The translations under genes were made by a program, and so were the position numbers. This document shows positions 42,175-53,075 of a stretch of 64,000 bases of DNA, one piece after another. Origin of the DNA: Alteriqipengyuania flavescens (lineage in GTDB: Bacteria; Pseudomonadota; Alphaproteobacteria; Sphingomonadales; Sphingomonadaceae); the NCBI RefSeq assembly GCF_030406725.1, contig NZ_CP129107.1:1902501-1966500 (forward strand), given 5' to 3'. How positions within the stretch are numbered: the first letter of the stretch is position 1; each line of letters opens with the position of its first letter. Below the pieces are notes generated by a model. The model did not search any database. It was given only the letters and a program-made list of their open reading frames with translations, and was not told the DNA's origin.

Positions 42175-42203
42175 TTGACACACTCGAACATAACCGGAAC
42201 ATA
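42175..42203 (+). promoter_or_regulatory. uvrA promoter with LexA (SOS) box
   Basis: A consensus -35 TTGACA (42175-42180) is followed after 17 bases by AACATA at 42198-42203. Between and over them lies GAAC-N7-GAAC (42186-42200), which is GTTC-N7-GTTC on the other strand, the known alphaproteobacterial LexA box. LexA bound here would block polymerase, so uvrA should be induced by DNA damage. The predicted transcription start (about 42209-42211) nearly coincides with the uvrA ATG at 42211. Confidence 0.8.
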
Positions 42204-42210
42204 GCCGCAT

Positions 42211-45204
<2,994 letters not shown>

Positions 45205-45220
45205 CGATGGCCCCGGAACG

Positions 45221-45474
45221 GGGATCGGGGTGGTGGTGATCGAACACTGCCAGCCTGCCCCCGCGAAGGCGGGGGTGATCAAGGTGGCCGACCACATCCT
45301 CGACCTCGGCCCCGGAGTCGAAGACGGCGCGCCGCGCCACCGCGCCACCGCGGCGTGCGCGGCGGTGAGATCGTGGCGCGGGGCACGCCGGGGGAGGTGG
45401 CGGGGGTGAGCGGGAGTTATACGGGGGCTTATTTGAAGCCTATGCTGGAGCGAGCGCGGGAGGCTGCTGGCTAA
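45221..45474 (+). pseudogene. Decayed second copy of the uvrA 3' end
   Basis: The stretch reads GIGVVVIEHC, then a repeat-derived QPAPAKAG, then VIKVADHILDLGPG. After a frame change near 45320 it reads VRGGEIVARGTPGEVAGVSG and SYTGAYLKPMLERAREAAG before a stop at 45472-45474. The intact UvrA ends [20 protein letters not shown]...[15 protein letters not shown]...[10 protein letters not shown]. So the last 70 or so residues of a UvrA are duplicated here, interrupted by a family B hairpin and a frameshift. The two copies differ at many residues, so this is an old duplicate or a remnant of a replaced uvrA. Confidence 0.85.
45258..45275. repeat. Family B hairpin inside the uvrA remnant
   Basis: CCCCCGC-GAAG-GCGGGGG, identical in stem and loop to the copy at 21712-21729. 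It replaces the codons for Asn-Leu-Asp of the [10 protein letters not shown] motif with about nine other codons and keeps the frame across the junction. Confidence 0.85.
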
Positions 45475-45533
45475 TTGAGCACTGATCTCAAGTCATTATA
45501 ACCGAATGAACGTTCAGTTTAAGTCAAGAGGAG

Positions 45534-47300
45534 CTACTGCATTACTTTCGATGGCTCGATGATCGTCATATTTAGGACCTTATTCAGGCGCTTTCTCGTG
45601 ATCTCGGATTTCGGAGCTTTTCGGAGTCCGTCAATGACCTTTCGGAGCCACGCTGCCGCGAATTTCCGAATCTCAGGATACGGTGATTGATCGTATCGCC
45701 CCCTAAGCGCGTACAGGATTTCAAATTGTGTTTCGGCGTTTTCAGCTAAAATTGCCGTCACAAATGTTTTCGGGTCGAGAATATGCATGAACGGTCGAGA
45801 GTACACATTGTCGCCCCGCTCACCTTGCAAGATGATCGCTCGGAACATATCCACATCGAAATTGGCGGCGAGAAAAATGTCTTCTAGTTCAGCTTTAATG
45901 CTTACGTCCCTCCACTCATCGGATCGCTTTCTGAAGTAAGAATAAAGCCGCTTGAAGCCCGGTTCGTTGGCGTTGGTAAAGCCGAGGCCATGTGCCGCCC
46001 CATGCCGAAATCCACCGAGGTAGTCATTTTCTAACAGGGGAAGGGTGGAAGACGCTAAGAGGTCGTCGAGATATTCTGCGCATGATTTTTCGATATCGGC
46101 CTTTTCCATCGCTAAGAGGCCAAGGTTTCTCATCTCATAGAGAAGCCCGAACACATGCAGTATTTCGCCTGCGTCCGTATACTTCCGTTTGTCGAACTTC
46201 TTCATCATCCGGTCGAAAGACGACTTAATCACGTCGTCATCTTGATGAAGGTAATACCAGAGGTTACGCCATTCAGGGTTTGACTCTGGATCACTGCGAC
46301 CTTTGATATCACCCAGCGTTCGTCTCAAAAATTCTGAAGCCTCGCGCCCCTCGCACAGCTTGGCGACAAGGAAATCATTGTCGATATCGGAGGTTAAGAG
46401 ATCGACATTGGTATAGTATTGATCAAATTTCTCAACACCTTCAGGCTCAAAATCCTCTTTGCTTTTAAGAAAGGCTCTAGTGAAAGAATCAGGCTGTCGA
46501 CGCTCAATATCCTCCTTCGTAATATCACCCTTACGAAAATGGTAGGCTAAAAGGAAAAAGGGAAAATAAACTCCTGACAAGTGAGGGTCGGAAATCCCTG
46601 AAGATTGACATTCTTGAAATACACTTTCTGCATCTTCCAACGCGTTCTCGATGATGCGAAGATTTCTCAATTCGCCTTCACGGAAGATCTCAAGAAATCT
46701 TAGCTTATTTTCCATTACGAAGAGATCGTAATCTGATCCCGCCTGCGTTAACTTTGAAAGGACCGATCTGTAATCTGGTTCAACCTCAATAGTAAAGCCT
46801 ACTACTTTTTCCTTTATTTGTGCATATCTCTCTTTTTCTAGAACTTCGTCCTCATGACCAATAAGGATAAGATGCTTATCATCGTGTTCGACGAACTCAT
46901 TTAGGAATCCGAACAATTCTTCAATCGGAATTTTTGAACGCTCGATATCGTCGACAATGATGGTGTTGATCTTGTCTAAATCGAAGAGATCGTCGATTTT
47001 TAGGTCGGACTGGACCCTGAAGGCGCCTGCAACAGTTTTTGTCAGACTTCCCAGCGCCCTTAAGGTCTTATCGGCCAAAACTGGATAGGCCGCGAGATAT
47101 AGCCGCTCGATAAGCGCCCTCGTCGTCGCAACACCATTCGCACTTATACTGAGAACCGACGCTTTTCCCTTAAGATGGTCTCGAACCAAGAATGTCTTGC
47201 CGGATCCCCATGCGCCGGAAATGAGAACGGCATACTTGGGTTTTCGCGCCAAGTATCTGTCGAGATACTCCCTGATATGCTGGTTTATATCTTTTGTCAC
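45534..47300 (-). CDS. KAP-like P-loop NTPase, probably acquired
   Basis: A 588-residue NTPase. Walker A GAWGSGKT is at residues 29-36, Walker B TIIVDDIERS at about 113-122, and a sensor-like LILIGHEDE near 146. The rest is helical with no clear membrane segments (a hydrophobic VYFPFFLLAYHF near 245 is short). The pattern fits the KAP group of STAND-related NTPases, some of which take part in phage defence. The gene is clearly richer in A+T than its neighbours and uses codons such as AAA, TTT and ATA rarely seen nearby, indicating horizontal gain. It starts at GTG (47300). No partner gene is evident. Function unproven. Confidence 0.8.
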   Translation of the reverse strand: MTKDINQHIREYLDRYLARKPKYAVLISGAWGSGKTFLVRDHLKGKASVLSISANGVATTRALIERLYLAAYPVLADKTLRALGSLTKTVAGAFRVQSDLKIDDLFDLDKINTIIVDDIERSKIPIEELFGFLNEFVEHDDKHLILIGHEDEVLEKERYAQIKEKVVGFTIEVEPDYRSVLSKLTQAGSDYDLFVMENKLRFLEIFREGELRNLRIIENALEDAESVFQECQSSGISDPHLSGVYFPFFLLAYHFRKGDITKEDIERRQPDSFTRAFLKSKEDFEPEGVEKFDQYYTNVDLLTSDIDNDFLVAKLCEGREASEFLRRTLGDIKGRSDPESNPEWRNLWYYLHQDDDVIKSSFDRMMKKFDKRKYTDAGEILHVFGLLYEMRNLGLLAMEKADIEKSCAEYLDDLLASSTLPLLENDYLGGFRHGAAHGLGFTNANEPGFKRLYSYFRKRSDEWRDVSIKAELEDIFLAANFDVDMFRAIILQGERGDNVYSRPFMHILDPKTFVTAILAENAETQFEILYALRGRYDQSPYPEIRKFAAAWLRKVIDGLRKAPKSEITRKRLNKVLNMTIIEPSKVMQ

Positions 47301-47539
47301 AGCGCAAGAATAAGGACTTTATCGGTTTTTGGAAGCAAACGGCGGAGAAAATTCCTTGAGATGGATCGGGCGTTCCGGGGACAACAAATGAACTGCACCA
47401 CTTGCTTAGTTCGCCACTGCTCCCCATGTCGCCCTCTTAGCCAGCAGCCGGTTGAGAGCAAGGCTGAGACCCATGCATCATAAGCGAGGCCGAACGCGCA
47501 ACCGTCGCGGCAGGTGCAGATTGTGCAAGCCGTGGGAGG
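47301..47539. other. Intergenic region next to the KAP-like gene
   Basis: No convincing gene, RNA gene or terminator is visible. Base composition moves from the AT-rich KAP side to the GC-rich chromosomal side, so a boundary of the acquired segment probably lies here. No direct repeat or tRNA end was seen by eye. Confidence 0.4.
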
Positions 47540-47795
47540 TCAACGGACTCCGCACCGAGCGCTCCGACGGCGAGCGATTTTCCGATTATCGACGGTGCGT
47601 TGCTGTCGAGCAGCGCTGATCCGCCCCGTCGTCCAGTTGTCCTGGATCCGCAAACTCGGGTTGGGGGCGCACCAAGTTTCCTTGGCCTCGTCGATGGCAG
47701 TGAACCAGATCAAGTGATGCACCGCCCCATAATCGACCACCTCCAGCGCCAGCGTCTTTCCGCGGCCCAGCAAGGGTTGAGATGCACCCGCCCAT
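47540..47795 (-). pseudogene. Small conserved gene, apparently frameshifted
   Basis: On the minus strand the stretch GRGKTLALEVVDYGAVHHLI, then WFTAIDEAKETWCAPNPSLRIQDNWTTGR, has high GC at third codon positions and looks like a real short protein, which I have met in other alphaproteobacteria without a known function. In that frame the only start is a TTG at 47773. An ATG at 47795 with AGGA before it gives MGGCISTL and then leaves the frame by one base, which suggests a one-base insertion near 47773. The tail after about 47615 is low quality. It may be a remnant, or the start may be misjudged. Confidence 0.4.
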
Positions 47796-47858
47796 TTTCC
47801 TACACGCCCCCATCCGCCTAGATAGTCCGGTTCCCTCCCACTCCCTCAGGAGCGAACC

Positions 47859-49142
47859 ATGGACTTTTCCCGTACCGACGTAACGCCGCACATCATCGAT
47901 CATCCCGACTTTGCCGGGCTCACCGCTGGCGAGGCCAGTGATCCGGTCGGCCTGCCGATCTCTGGGCCGGTCGCCGATCCAATGGAGGGCGGGGCGGGCG
48001 GGCCTTGTGGGGGCTTCTCCGGGGTGGAGGGGGACTCTCGCTTGCCGGGGGAGGTCCCGGCTTTCGCCGGGACTCAGGAGGCCTCTCGCTTGCCTACTGA
48101 GGTCCCCGCCTGCGCGGGGACTCGCGCGGGGATTCGCGCGGGGACTCACACGGACAGATCGCGCCACACCGTCTTTACCCCGCGGGCGAAGGGGGAATTC
48201 CTCCAGTCGTTGCAGCTGTTCGGCAATGTCCGCGTGGCGTGCCGGGTCGCGCGGATCTCTGCGCAGACGGCCTATCGGGCGCGCCGGGCTTCCCCCGTGC
48301 TCGCGCGGCTGTGGGATGCGGCGCTGCTCGCCGCGCGGGCCCATGCGGAGGCCACGCTGGCGGACCGCGCCATCAACGGGGTGGAGGAAGCGGTGTTCTA
48401 TCACGGCGAGGAGGTCGCGCGGCGGCGGCGGTTCGACAGCCGCCTGCTGCTCGCCCACCTGGCGCGGCTCGACCGGCTGGAGGAGCGGCCCGAGGTCGCA
48501 GGCGCGCTCGACCTGCTCGACGATGCGATCGCGGCGCTTGCGCGCGGCGGGGAGGCGGAGGATGCGCTGCCGCCGGCGCGGGTGGCGCAGCTGTTGCGGC
48601 CGGGTTCTCCGCAGAAGGGTGTTCCACCTGTTCCATCGGAAAGGGTTGGCGCGGGCGCGGCTCCTACACCGGTCCAACAGGTGACGGCGGACGATGTGGC
48701 GCCGCCGTGCACCTGCCCCGCGGCGCGCGCGGGCGTGGACAACGGGCGGCCGCATTACCGCATGACGGGGGCGGGGCCGACGCCGGTGACGAACATGGGA
48801 GACGGGCACTCGCCGTGCTGCGAGCGGCCGGACTTCCCCGAGTGCCGGGATTGCCCGCACTTCTCCGCCCTCTCGCGCCTGTATGGTGAGATGGACGAGG
48901 CGCGGCCGGAGGGGGCGCCGACCATGGAGGAGCTCGCCGAGCTGGCGGGGGAGGGCGGCTATGCCGAGGTGGAGGCCTGCCAGCTCCAGGCGTACGAGGA
49001 CGGGTTCACGGACTGGTGGCGCGTGGGCGCGGACTTCGCGCTGTACACCCGCGAGGAGGACGGGACGCTGGTGGAGGTGGAGGAGACGCCGCCCTCGGAA
49101 ACGCTAGTCGAGGACCTCGAGGCTGACGGTGCCGGTGCCTGA
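47859..49142 (+). CDS. HTH-containing protein with repeat-derived insert, function unknown
   Basis: A 427-residue protein. Residues about 107-210 contain a terminase-small-subunit-like helix-turn-helix ([30 protein letters not shown]) followed by helices ([30 protein letters not shown]). The C-terminal part has cysteine groups ([25 protein letters not shown]) and an acidic tail. Residues 63-97 come from two family B hairpins and three tandem 12-mers (48054-48147). The upstream Gly/Pro-rich leader may also be non-functional. CAGGAG precedes the ATG. The 3' end overlaps convergent rlpA by 39 bp. No other phage genes are near. Confidence 0.75.
   Translation: MDFSRTDVTPHIIDHPDFAGLTAGEASDPVGLPISGPVADPMEGGAGGPCGGFSGVEGDSRLPGEVPAFAGTQEASRLPTEVPACAGTRAGIRAGTHTDRSRHTVFTPRAKGEFLQSLQLFGNVRVACRVARISAQTAYRARRASPVLARLWDAALLAARAHAEATLADRAINGVEEAVFYHGEEVARRRRFDSRLLLAHLARLDRLEERPEVAGALDLLDDAIAALARGGEAEDALPPARVAQLLRPGSPQKGVPPVPSERVGAGAAPTPVQQVTADDVAPPCTCPAARAGVDNGRPHYRMTGAGPTPVTNMGDGHSPCCERPDFPECRDCPHFSALSRLYGEMDEARPEGAPTMEELAELAGEGGYAEVEACQLQAYEDGFTDWWRVGADFALYTREEDGTLVEVEETPPSETLVEDLEADGAGA
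48054..48147. repeat. Two family B hairpins and a tandem 12-mer inside the HTH gene
   Basis: Hairpin one is GTCCCGGC-TTTC-GCCGGGAC (48054-48073); hairpin two is GTCCCCGC-CTGC-GCGGGGAC (48102-48121). They have the same orientation. GCGCGGGGACTC-type 12-mers then repeat three times (48112-48147), the first overlapping the second hairpin. All are open in the gene frame and encode [16 protein letters not shown] and RAGI/RAGT peptides. Confidence 0.88.
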
Positions 49143-49643
49143 GCGGATCAGGCCGAGCTCGCCCGCGGCGGCGCGGCTGACGTCGATCACGCGGTTGCCG
49201 TGGAAGGGGCCGCGGTCGTTGATGCGCACGATCACGCTGGCGCCGGTCCGCGTGTTGGTCACGCGCACGCGGGTGCCGAAGGGCAGGGTGCGGTGCGCGG
49301 CGGTCATGGCGTTCATGTTGAATGCCTCCCCGCTGGCCGTGCGGCGGCCGTGGAAGCGCCGACCGTAGTAGCTGGCGCGGCCGCCGGCGATGGCGGTTGC
49401 GGCGGGGACTGCCTCGATCGGCGGCTCGATGGTCTCGAGGTCGACGGCATGCTCGGGAATGGCGACCGGCTCCGCGGCGGGGGCGGGGACGGAGCCGAAG
49501 GCGGCGTCGAAGCCGGCAGTGGCAGCGGTGTCGACCAGCGCGGCAGGCTCCTCCGCCAGCGCGACCTCGGCCTGGGTGAGCGGAGCCACCAGCGCGAAGG
49601 CTGCGGCAGATAGTGCGGTCATGCGTAGTGTGGTGCGCAACAT
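49104..49643 (-). CDS. rlpA: RlpA-like septal ring lytic transglycosylase
   Basis: A 179-residue protein with a signal peptide ([17 protein letters not shown]) and a double-psi beta-barrel domain covering residues 95-178: [22 protein letters not shown], quoted in part, [21 protein letters not shown] and [22 protein letters not shown]. The Asp in NDRGPF is the expected catalytic residue. No C-terminal SPOR domain is present, so targeting to naked glycan strands at the septum is not assured. ATG at 49643 has GGAGGGG before it. The 3' end overlaps the convergent HTH gene. Confidence 0.9.
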   Translation of the reverse strand: MLRTTLRMTALSAAAFALVAPLTQAEVALAEEPAALVDTAATAGFDAAFGSVPAPAAEPVAIPEHAVDLETIEPPIEAVPAATAIAGGRASYYGRRFHGRRTASGEAFNMNAMTAAHRTLPFGTRVRVTNTRTGASVIVRINDRGPFHGNRVIDVSRAAAGELGLIRSGTGTVSLEVLD

Positions 49644-49837
49644 GTTGTGCCCCTCCGTCAGGTTTCGGCGCTCATACAGGAGCCGCGCGAATGCGGAATG
49701 CGCGGAGTCGACGAACGGTGAGGGGACTGCGGCAGGACGAGCGAATATGGCGATTTCGCGGCAACTTTGGCCGCTTTCGGGCGAAGAATCGGTCCCAATT
49801 GCCGCTTCCGGAAGATGGGAATGGCGGGCAGGGGCAC

Positions 49838-49870
49838 AAAGAAAATGGGGCCGGCATTGCTGCCGACCCC
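49838..49870 (-). terminator. Intrinsic terminator on the minus strand
   Basis: On the minus strand GGGGTCGGC (49870-49862), loop AGCAAT, and GCCGGCCCC (49855-49847) pair with one G-U, followed by ATTTTCTTT. This is a good terminator for a transcript that comes from higher coordinates. The nearest clear gene upstream, argG, ends 660 bases away, so another transcript may end here. Confidence 0.75.
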
Positions 49871-49989
49871 ACTCTCGCCGTCGCGTGGCATTGGTCCGAA
49901 GACCGATGACTTGGCTACCGGCGTCCTGCTGCAATCCCGGGGGGGATATGCGGCATTATCGCTGGCGCTCGCGCCGGCATCCGGTTCCG

Positions 49990-50328
49990 TCAGGCGGTGG
50001 TTCCGGCGTTGCGAAGCGAGTTCGCGCTGCCTTCCCCGGTCCGCCCGTCGGTTCCGAGACCGTCCTCCTGGCCCGTCTTGCGCCGGCTTTCCCGTGGTTC
50101 CTGCCGAAGCATTCCCCGTGGGTCCGCGTCTTCCGGCGAGGCTTCCTGCGGCCGAAGCCGCCAATCCTCCTCACCATCCGGTCCGGGTCCTCCGCTGCCG
50201 AAGCAGCTTCGTTCCGTGGATCGCGCAAGCCGGAAAGTCCGGCCTTCCGATGCGGTTCCGCTGCATTCCCGAAGGTCCGCTGCGAGCTCCCGCATCGTGT
50301 CGAAAGTCTTCAACAAATCTCTCGTCAC
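49990..50328 (-). other. Possible small gene or RNA, unassigned
   Basis: The 889-bp gap between rlpA and argG holds no recognisable gene. On the minus strand a GTG at 50328 opens a 112-codon frame beginning MTRDLLKTFDTMRELAADLRE, whose first 25 residues look plausible, but the rest is Gly/Arg/Glu-rich with poor third-position GC and no clear ribosome site. Purine-rich hairpin sequence and the terminator at 49838-49870 would also suit a structured RNA. I could not match tmRNA, RNase P RNA, SRP RNA or 6S RNA to it. Confidence 0.25.
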
Positions 50329-50427
50329 TTCAGATCGTTAGATCGTCCGTTTAGAAGAGGTTCTCGCCCTTTCGACAACTTGAAACTGCGCCGGAAAGGC
50401 GATTCTCTCAAGCATTGCAAGGCTGAC

Positions 50428-50470
50428 TTATCCACTTTCCACCGATTCAGCAGTGGACAACTGTGGATAA
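50428..50470. promoter_or_regulatory. Cluster of three DnaA-box-like sites
   Basis: TTATCCACT (50428-50436, plus), TTGTCCACT (50452-50460, minus strand) and a perfect TTATCCACA (50462-50470, minus strand) lie within 43 bases, in one of the more AT-rich short segments of this region. Two GANTC sites (50401-50405 and 50444-50448), targets of the CcrM methylase, are interspersed. Such an arrangement occurs in replication origins and in DnaA-regulated promoters. Confidence 0.5.
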
Positions 50471-50532
50471 CCATTGTGCGCCTGCGAAGGGCGGGGCGAA
50501 ACGATCTTGCCGTAGTCAACGGTATTGGGAAA

Positions 50533-51765
50533 TTATCGGGAATCCCGCTTGGCGAGCAGCTTCAGGCGAAGCGCATTGAGATTGATGAAGCCGGCTGCAT
50601 CCCGCTGGTCGTAGGCACCGGCGTCATCCTCGAACGTCACGTGCGCTTCGGAGTAGAGCGTATCCGCGCTCTTGCGTCCGACCACGTCGGCGTTGCCCTT
50701 GTACAGCTTCAGTCGGACCGTGCCATTCACACGCTGCTGCGACAGGTCGATTGCGGCTTGCAGCATCTCCCGTTCGGGGCTGAACCACAGGCCGTTGTAG
50801 ATAAGCTCCGCGTAACGCGGCATCAGCTCGTCCTTGAGGTGTGCGGCCCCCCGGTCGAGCGTAATCTGCTCGATACCGCGATGCGCCCGAGCATAGATCT
50901 CGCCCCCCGGTGTTTCATACATGCCGCGCGATTTCATGCCAACGAAGCGGTTCTCGACGAGGTCGAGCCGGCCGATGCCGTGCTTGCGGCCAAGCTCGTT
51001 GAGCGCCTCGAGCAAGGTGGCGGGGCTCATCGCCTCGCCGTTCAGGGCAACCCCGTCGCCTTTCTCGAAATCGATGGTGATGTATTCCGGCTCATCCGGC
51101 GCGTCTTCCGGGTTCGCCGTGCGCGAATAGACGTAGTCCGGCGTTTCCTCCCACGGATCCTCCAGCACCTTGCCCTCCGACGAGGTGTGCAGCAGGTTCG
51201 CATCGGTCGAGAAGGGGCTCTCGCCGCGCTTGTCCTTCGGCACCGCGATCTGGTGCTTTTCCGCCCAGGCGATGAGAGCGGTGCGGCTGGTAAGGTCCCA
51301 TTCGCGCCACGGGGCGATGACCTTGATGTCCGGGTCGAGCGCATAAGCGGACAGTTCGAAACGGACCTGGTCGTTGCCTTTGCCCGTGGCGCCGTGAGCG
51401 ATCGCATCGGCCTCGGTCTCCCGCGCAATTTCGACAAGGCGCTTGGATATCAGCGGGCGGGCGATGCTGGTCCCGAGCAGATAATCGCCTTCGTACCGGG
51501 CGTTGGCCCGCATCATCGGGAACACGAAATCGCGCGCGAACTCCTCGCGCAAATCCTCAATGAATATGTGCTTGTCGGGGATGCCCATGGCGCGCGCCTT
51601 CTGCCGGGCGGGCTCTACTTCCTCGCCCTGGCCGAGATCGGCGGTGAATGTGACCACTTCCAGCCCGCGTTCCACTTCCAGCCACTTGGCGATGACGGAG
51701 GTGTCAAGCCCACCGGAATAGGCGAGGACGACGCGCTTGATGGCGGGGCTGGCGGTATCGGACAT
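50533..51765 (-). CDS. argG: Argininosuccinate synthase
   Basis: A 410-residue enzyme that joins citrulline and aspartate using ATP, the seventh step of arginine synthesis. The ATP-pyrophosphatase loop [17 protein letters not shown] is near residue 13. Other blocks are [24 protein letters not shown]-like [13 protein letters not shown], and [11 protein letters not shown]. The start at 51765 follows a GGAG; a start at 51780 would place the first ATG at that site. The gene stands alone, with no other arg gene nearby. Confidence 0.97.
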   Translation of the reverse strand: MSDTASPAIKRVVLAYSGGLDTSVIAKWLEVERGLEVVTFTADLGQGEEVEPARQKARAMGIPDKHIFIEDLREEFARDFVFPMMRANARYEGDYLLGTSIARPLISKRLVEIARETEADAIAHGATGKGNDQVRFELSAYALDPDIKVIAPWREWDLTSRTALIAWAEKHQIAVPKDKRGESPFSTDANLLHTSSEGKVLEDPWEETPDYVYSRTANPEDAPDEPEYITIDFEKGDGVALNGEAMSPATLLEALNELGRKHGIGRLDLVENRFVGMKSRGMYETPGGEIYARAHRGIEQITLDRGAAHLKDELMPRYAELIYNGLWFSPEREMLQAAIDLSQQRVNGTVRLKLYKGNADVVGRKSADTLYSEAHVTFEDDAGAYDQRDAAGFINLNALRLKLLAKRDSR

Positions 51766-51844
51766 TGCATTGCGCTCCATGAAGTCGGCGCGCGGGTATC
51801 AGCGCGGCGGGACGGGCGCAAATGTTTCGGGTGAAACCGCCGGC

Positions 51845-52378
51845 TCAGTCGACCGCGGCGGCGCCCAGTTCGGGGTTCTTTGCGGCGATGTAATTGAGCC
51901 AGCTCTTGGGGCGCCGCACATATTCGCGCGGCACGTCCGCCTCCAGCCCGGCAATACGCGCGATGGCCGCGACGAAATGCACGCAGTTGTTGCTGTCGAG
52001 CTGGTAGAACTTGCCCGGCATGTCCTCCCACGTGAAGACTTCCGCCTTCATCGCCAGGTAGGTCGCATCGTCGACCGACACAGAAAAGTGGATGTTGCTG
52101 GCGGCAATGTATTCTGCCCCCTCGCTATGGACCTCGTGGCGGACCCAACTGGTGAGGACGGCCGGTGTCACGCTCTTCGCGGTGAAACCGAAATTCTCGC
52201 TGACATGGGTGCCGGTCGAATCCAGCGTTCCTTCGAAGCTCACGAAAGTGTGGGGGTATCGACCGAAGAGGCTGCCGTTGAAGCTGTGGAAGGTCACCGT
52301 CACTTCGGCAGCGGCGGGTATTGCGGAGAGGATCAATCCGAGTGTGGCAGCGAGCAGGGCGAGAAGGCGCGACATCAT
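51845..52378 (-). CDS. Exported protein with an LRAT/permuted-papain-like Cys-His pattern
   Basis: A 177-residue protein with a signal peptide (LLALLAATLGLILSAIPAAA). The mature part shows a His in GRYPHTFVSF (H43) and a later Cys in DSNNCVHFVAAIA (C132), the His-before-Cys order of circularly permuted papain folds such as LRAT and YiiX-like enzymes, in which an NC-x-HF motif holds the nucleophile. It could be a periplasmic hydrolase or acyltransferase. The family assignment is tentative and rests on these motifs only. It lies 79 bp upstream of argG on the same strand. Confidence 0.65.
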   Translation of the reverse strand: MMSRLLALLAATLGLILSAIPAAAEVTVTFHSFNGSLFGRYPHTFVSFEGTLDSTGTHVSENFGFTAKSVTPAVLTSWVRHEVHSEGAEYIAASNIHFSVSVDDATYLAMKAEVFTWEDMPGKFYQLDSNNCVHFVAAIARIAGLEADVPREYVRRPKSWLNYIAAKNPELGAAAVD

Positions 52379-52452
52379 TCAGCGACAGTCGCAAAGCACA
52401 GGCGTGCTGGCAAGCGTTTCGGTCGGCTGCGACATCGTGCTACGCATCGCGC

Positions 52453-52896
52453 ATGTCCGATGCGAAAACACAGCCCACCGATGTCTCGCCTGCAACTTTC
52501 ATCGAGGCGATCGATCACGAGCGGAAGCGCGAGGAGGCGAAGACGCTGGACGCGCTTTTCCGCAAGGTCACGGGACAGGAGCCGGTGATGTGGGGGCCGT
52601 CGATCATCGGCTACGGCGACTATCGCACCACTTACGATAGCGGGCGCGAGGTGCACTGGCTGCGCACCGGGTTCAGTCCGCGAAAAGCGAAACATTCGTT
52701 CTATTTCATGGGCGGATATTGCGACGAGGCGACGGGCAAGTTGCGCGATGCACAACTGACGCGGCTGGGCAAGCACACGACTGGCGCGAGCTGCGTGTAT
52801 GTCAACAAGCTGGCCGATATCGACCTTGACGTGCTGGAGGAGATCATCGCCGAAGACTGGAATACGATGAGCCGCCTCTATCCGTCGGAAGGCTGA
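52453..52896 (+). CDS. DUF1801-like protein
   Basis: A 147-residue cytoplasmic protein. The pattern ATFIEAIDHERKREEAKTLDALF, MWGPSIIGYGDYRTTYDSG, and a C-terminal YVNKLADIDLDVLEEIIAED resembles the DUF1801/YdhG-like family, whose biochemical role is not established. It is divergent from the preceding exported protein gene, 74 bp apart. Start chosen at the ATG that begins the conserved part. Confidence 0.75.
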   Translation: MSDAKTQPTDVSPATFIEAIDHERKREEAKTLDALFRKVTGQEPVMWGPSIIGYGDYRTTYDSGREVHWLRTGFSPRKAKHSFYFMGGYCDEATGKLRDAQLTRLGKHTTGASCVYVNKLADIDLDVLEEIIAEDWNTMSRLYPSEG

Positions 52897-53075
52897 ATTG
52901 CAGCAGAGCGTCCTATACGGAAAGCGATTTGCGCGATGTGCGCGATGACGCTGACGACGGCCGCGCCTAGCGGACGGAATGTCCGCCACTTCCACGGCGC
53001 GCTCGCCGTCCTTGGCCTGCAGCTTCGGCTGCCCTATCGCGAGGCCGGCCCGATCTTTCATCTGGAGGCTGCGAC

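Noticed and set aside
45205-45474. A full second uvrA gene
   Set aside because: Only the last 70 or so codons are present, with a frameshift and an inserted hairpin.
50240-50262. Resemblance to the RNase P RNA block GGAAAGTCCGG
   Set aside because: Only this short block matches. The other conserved RNase P segments could not be found around it.
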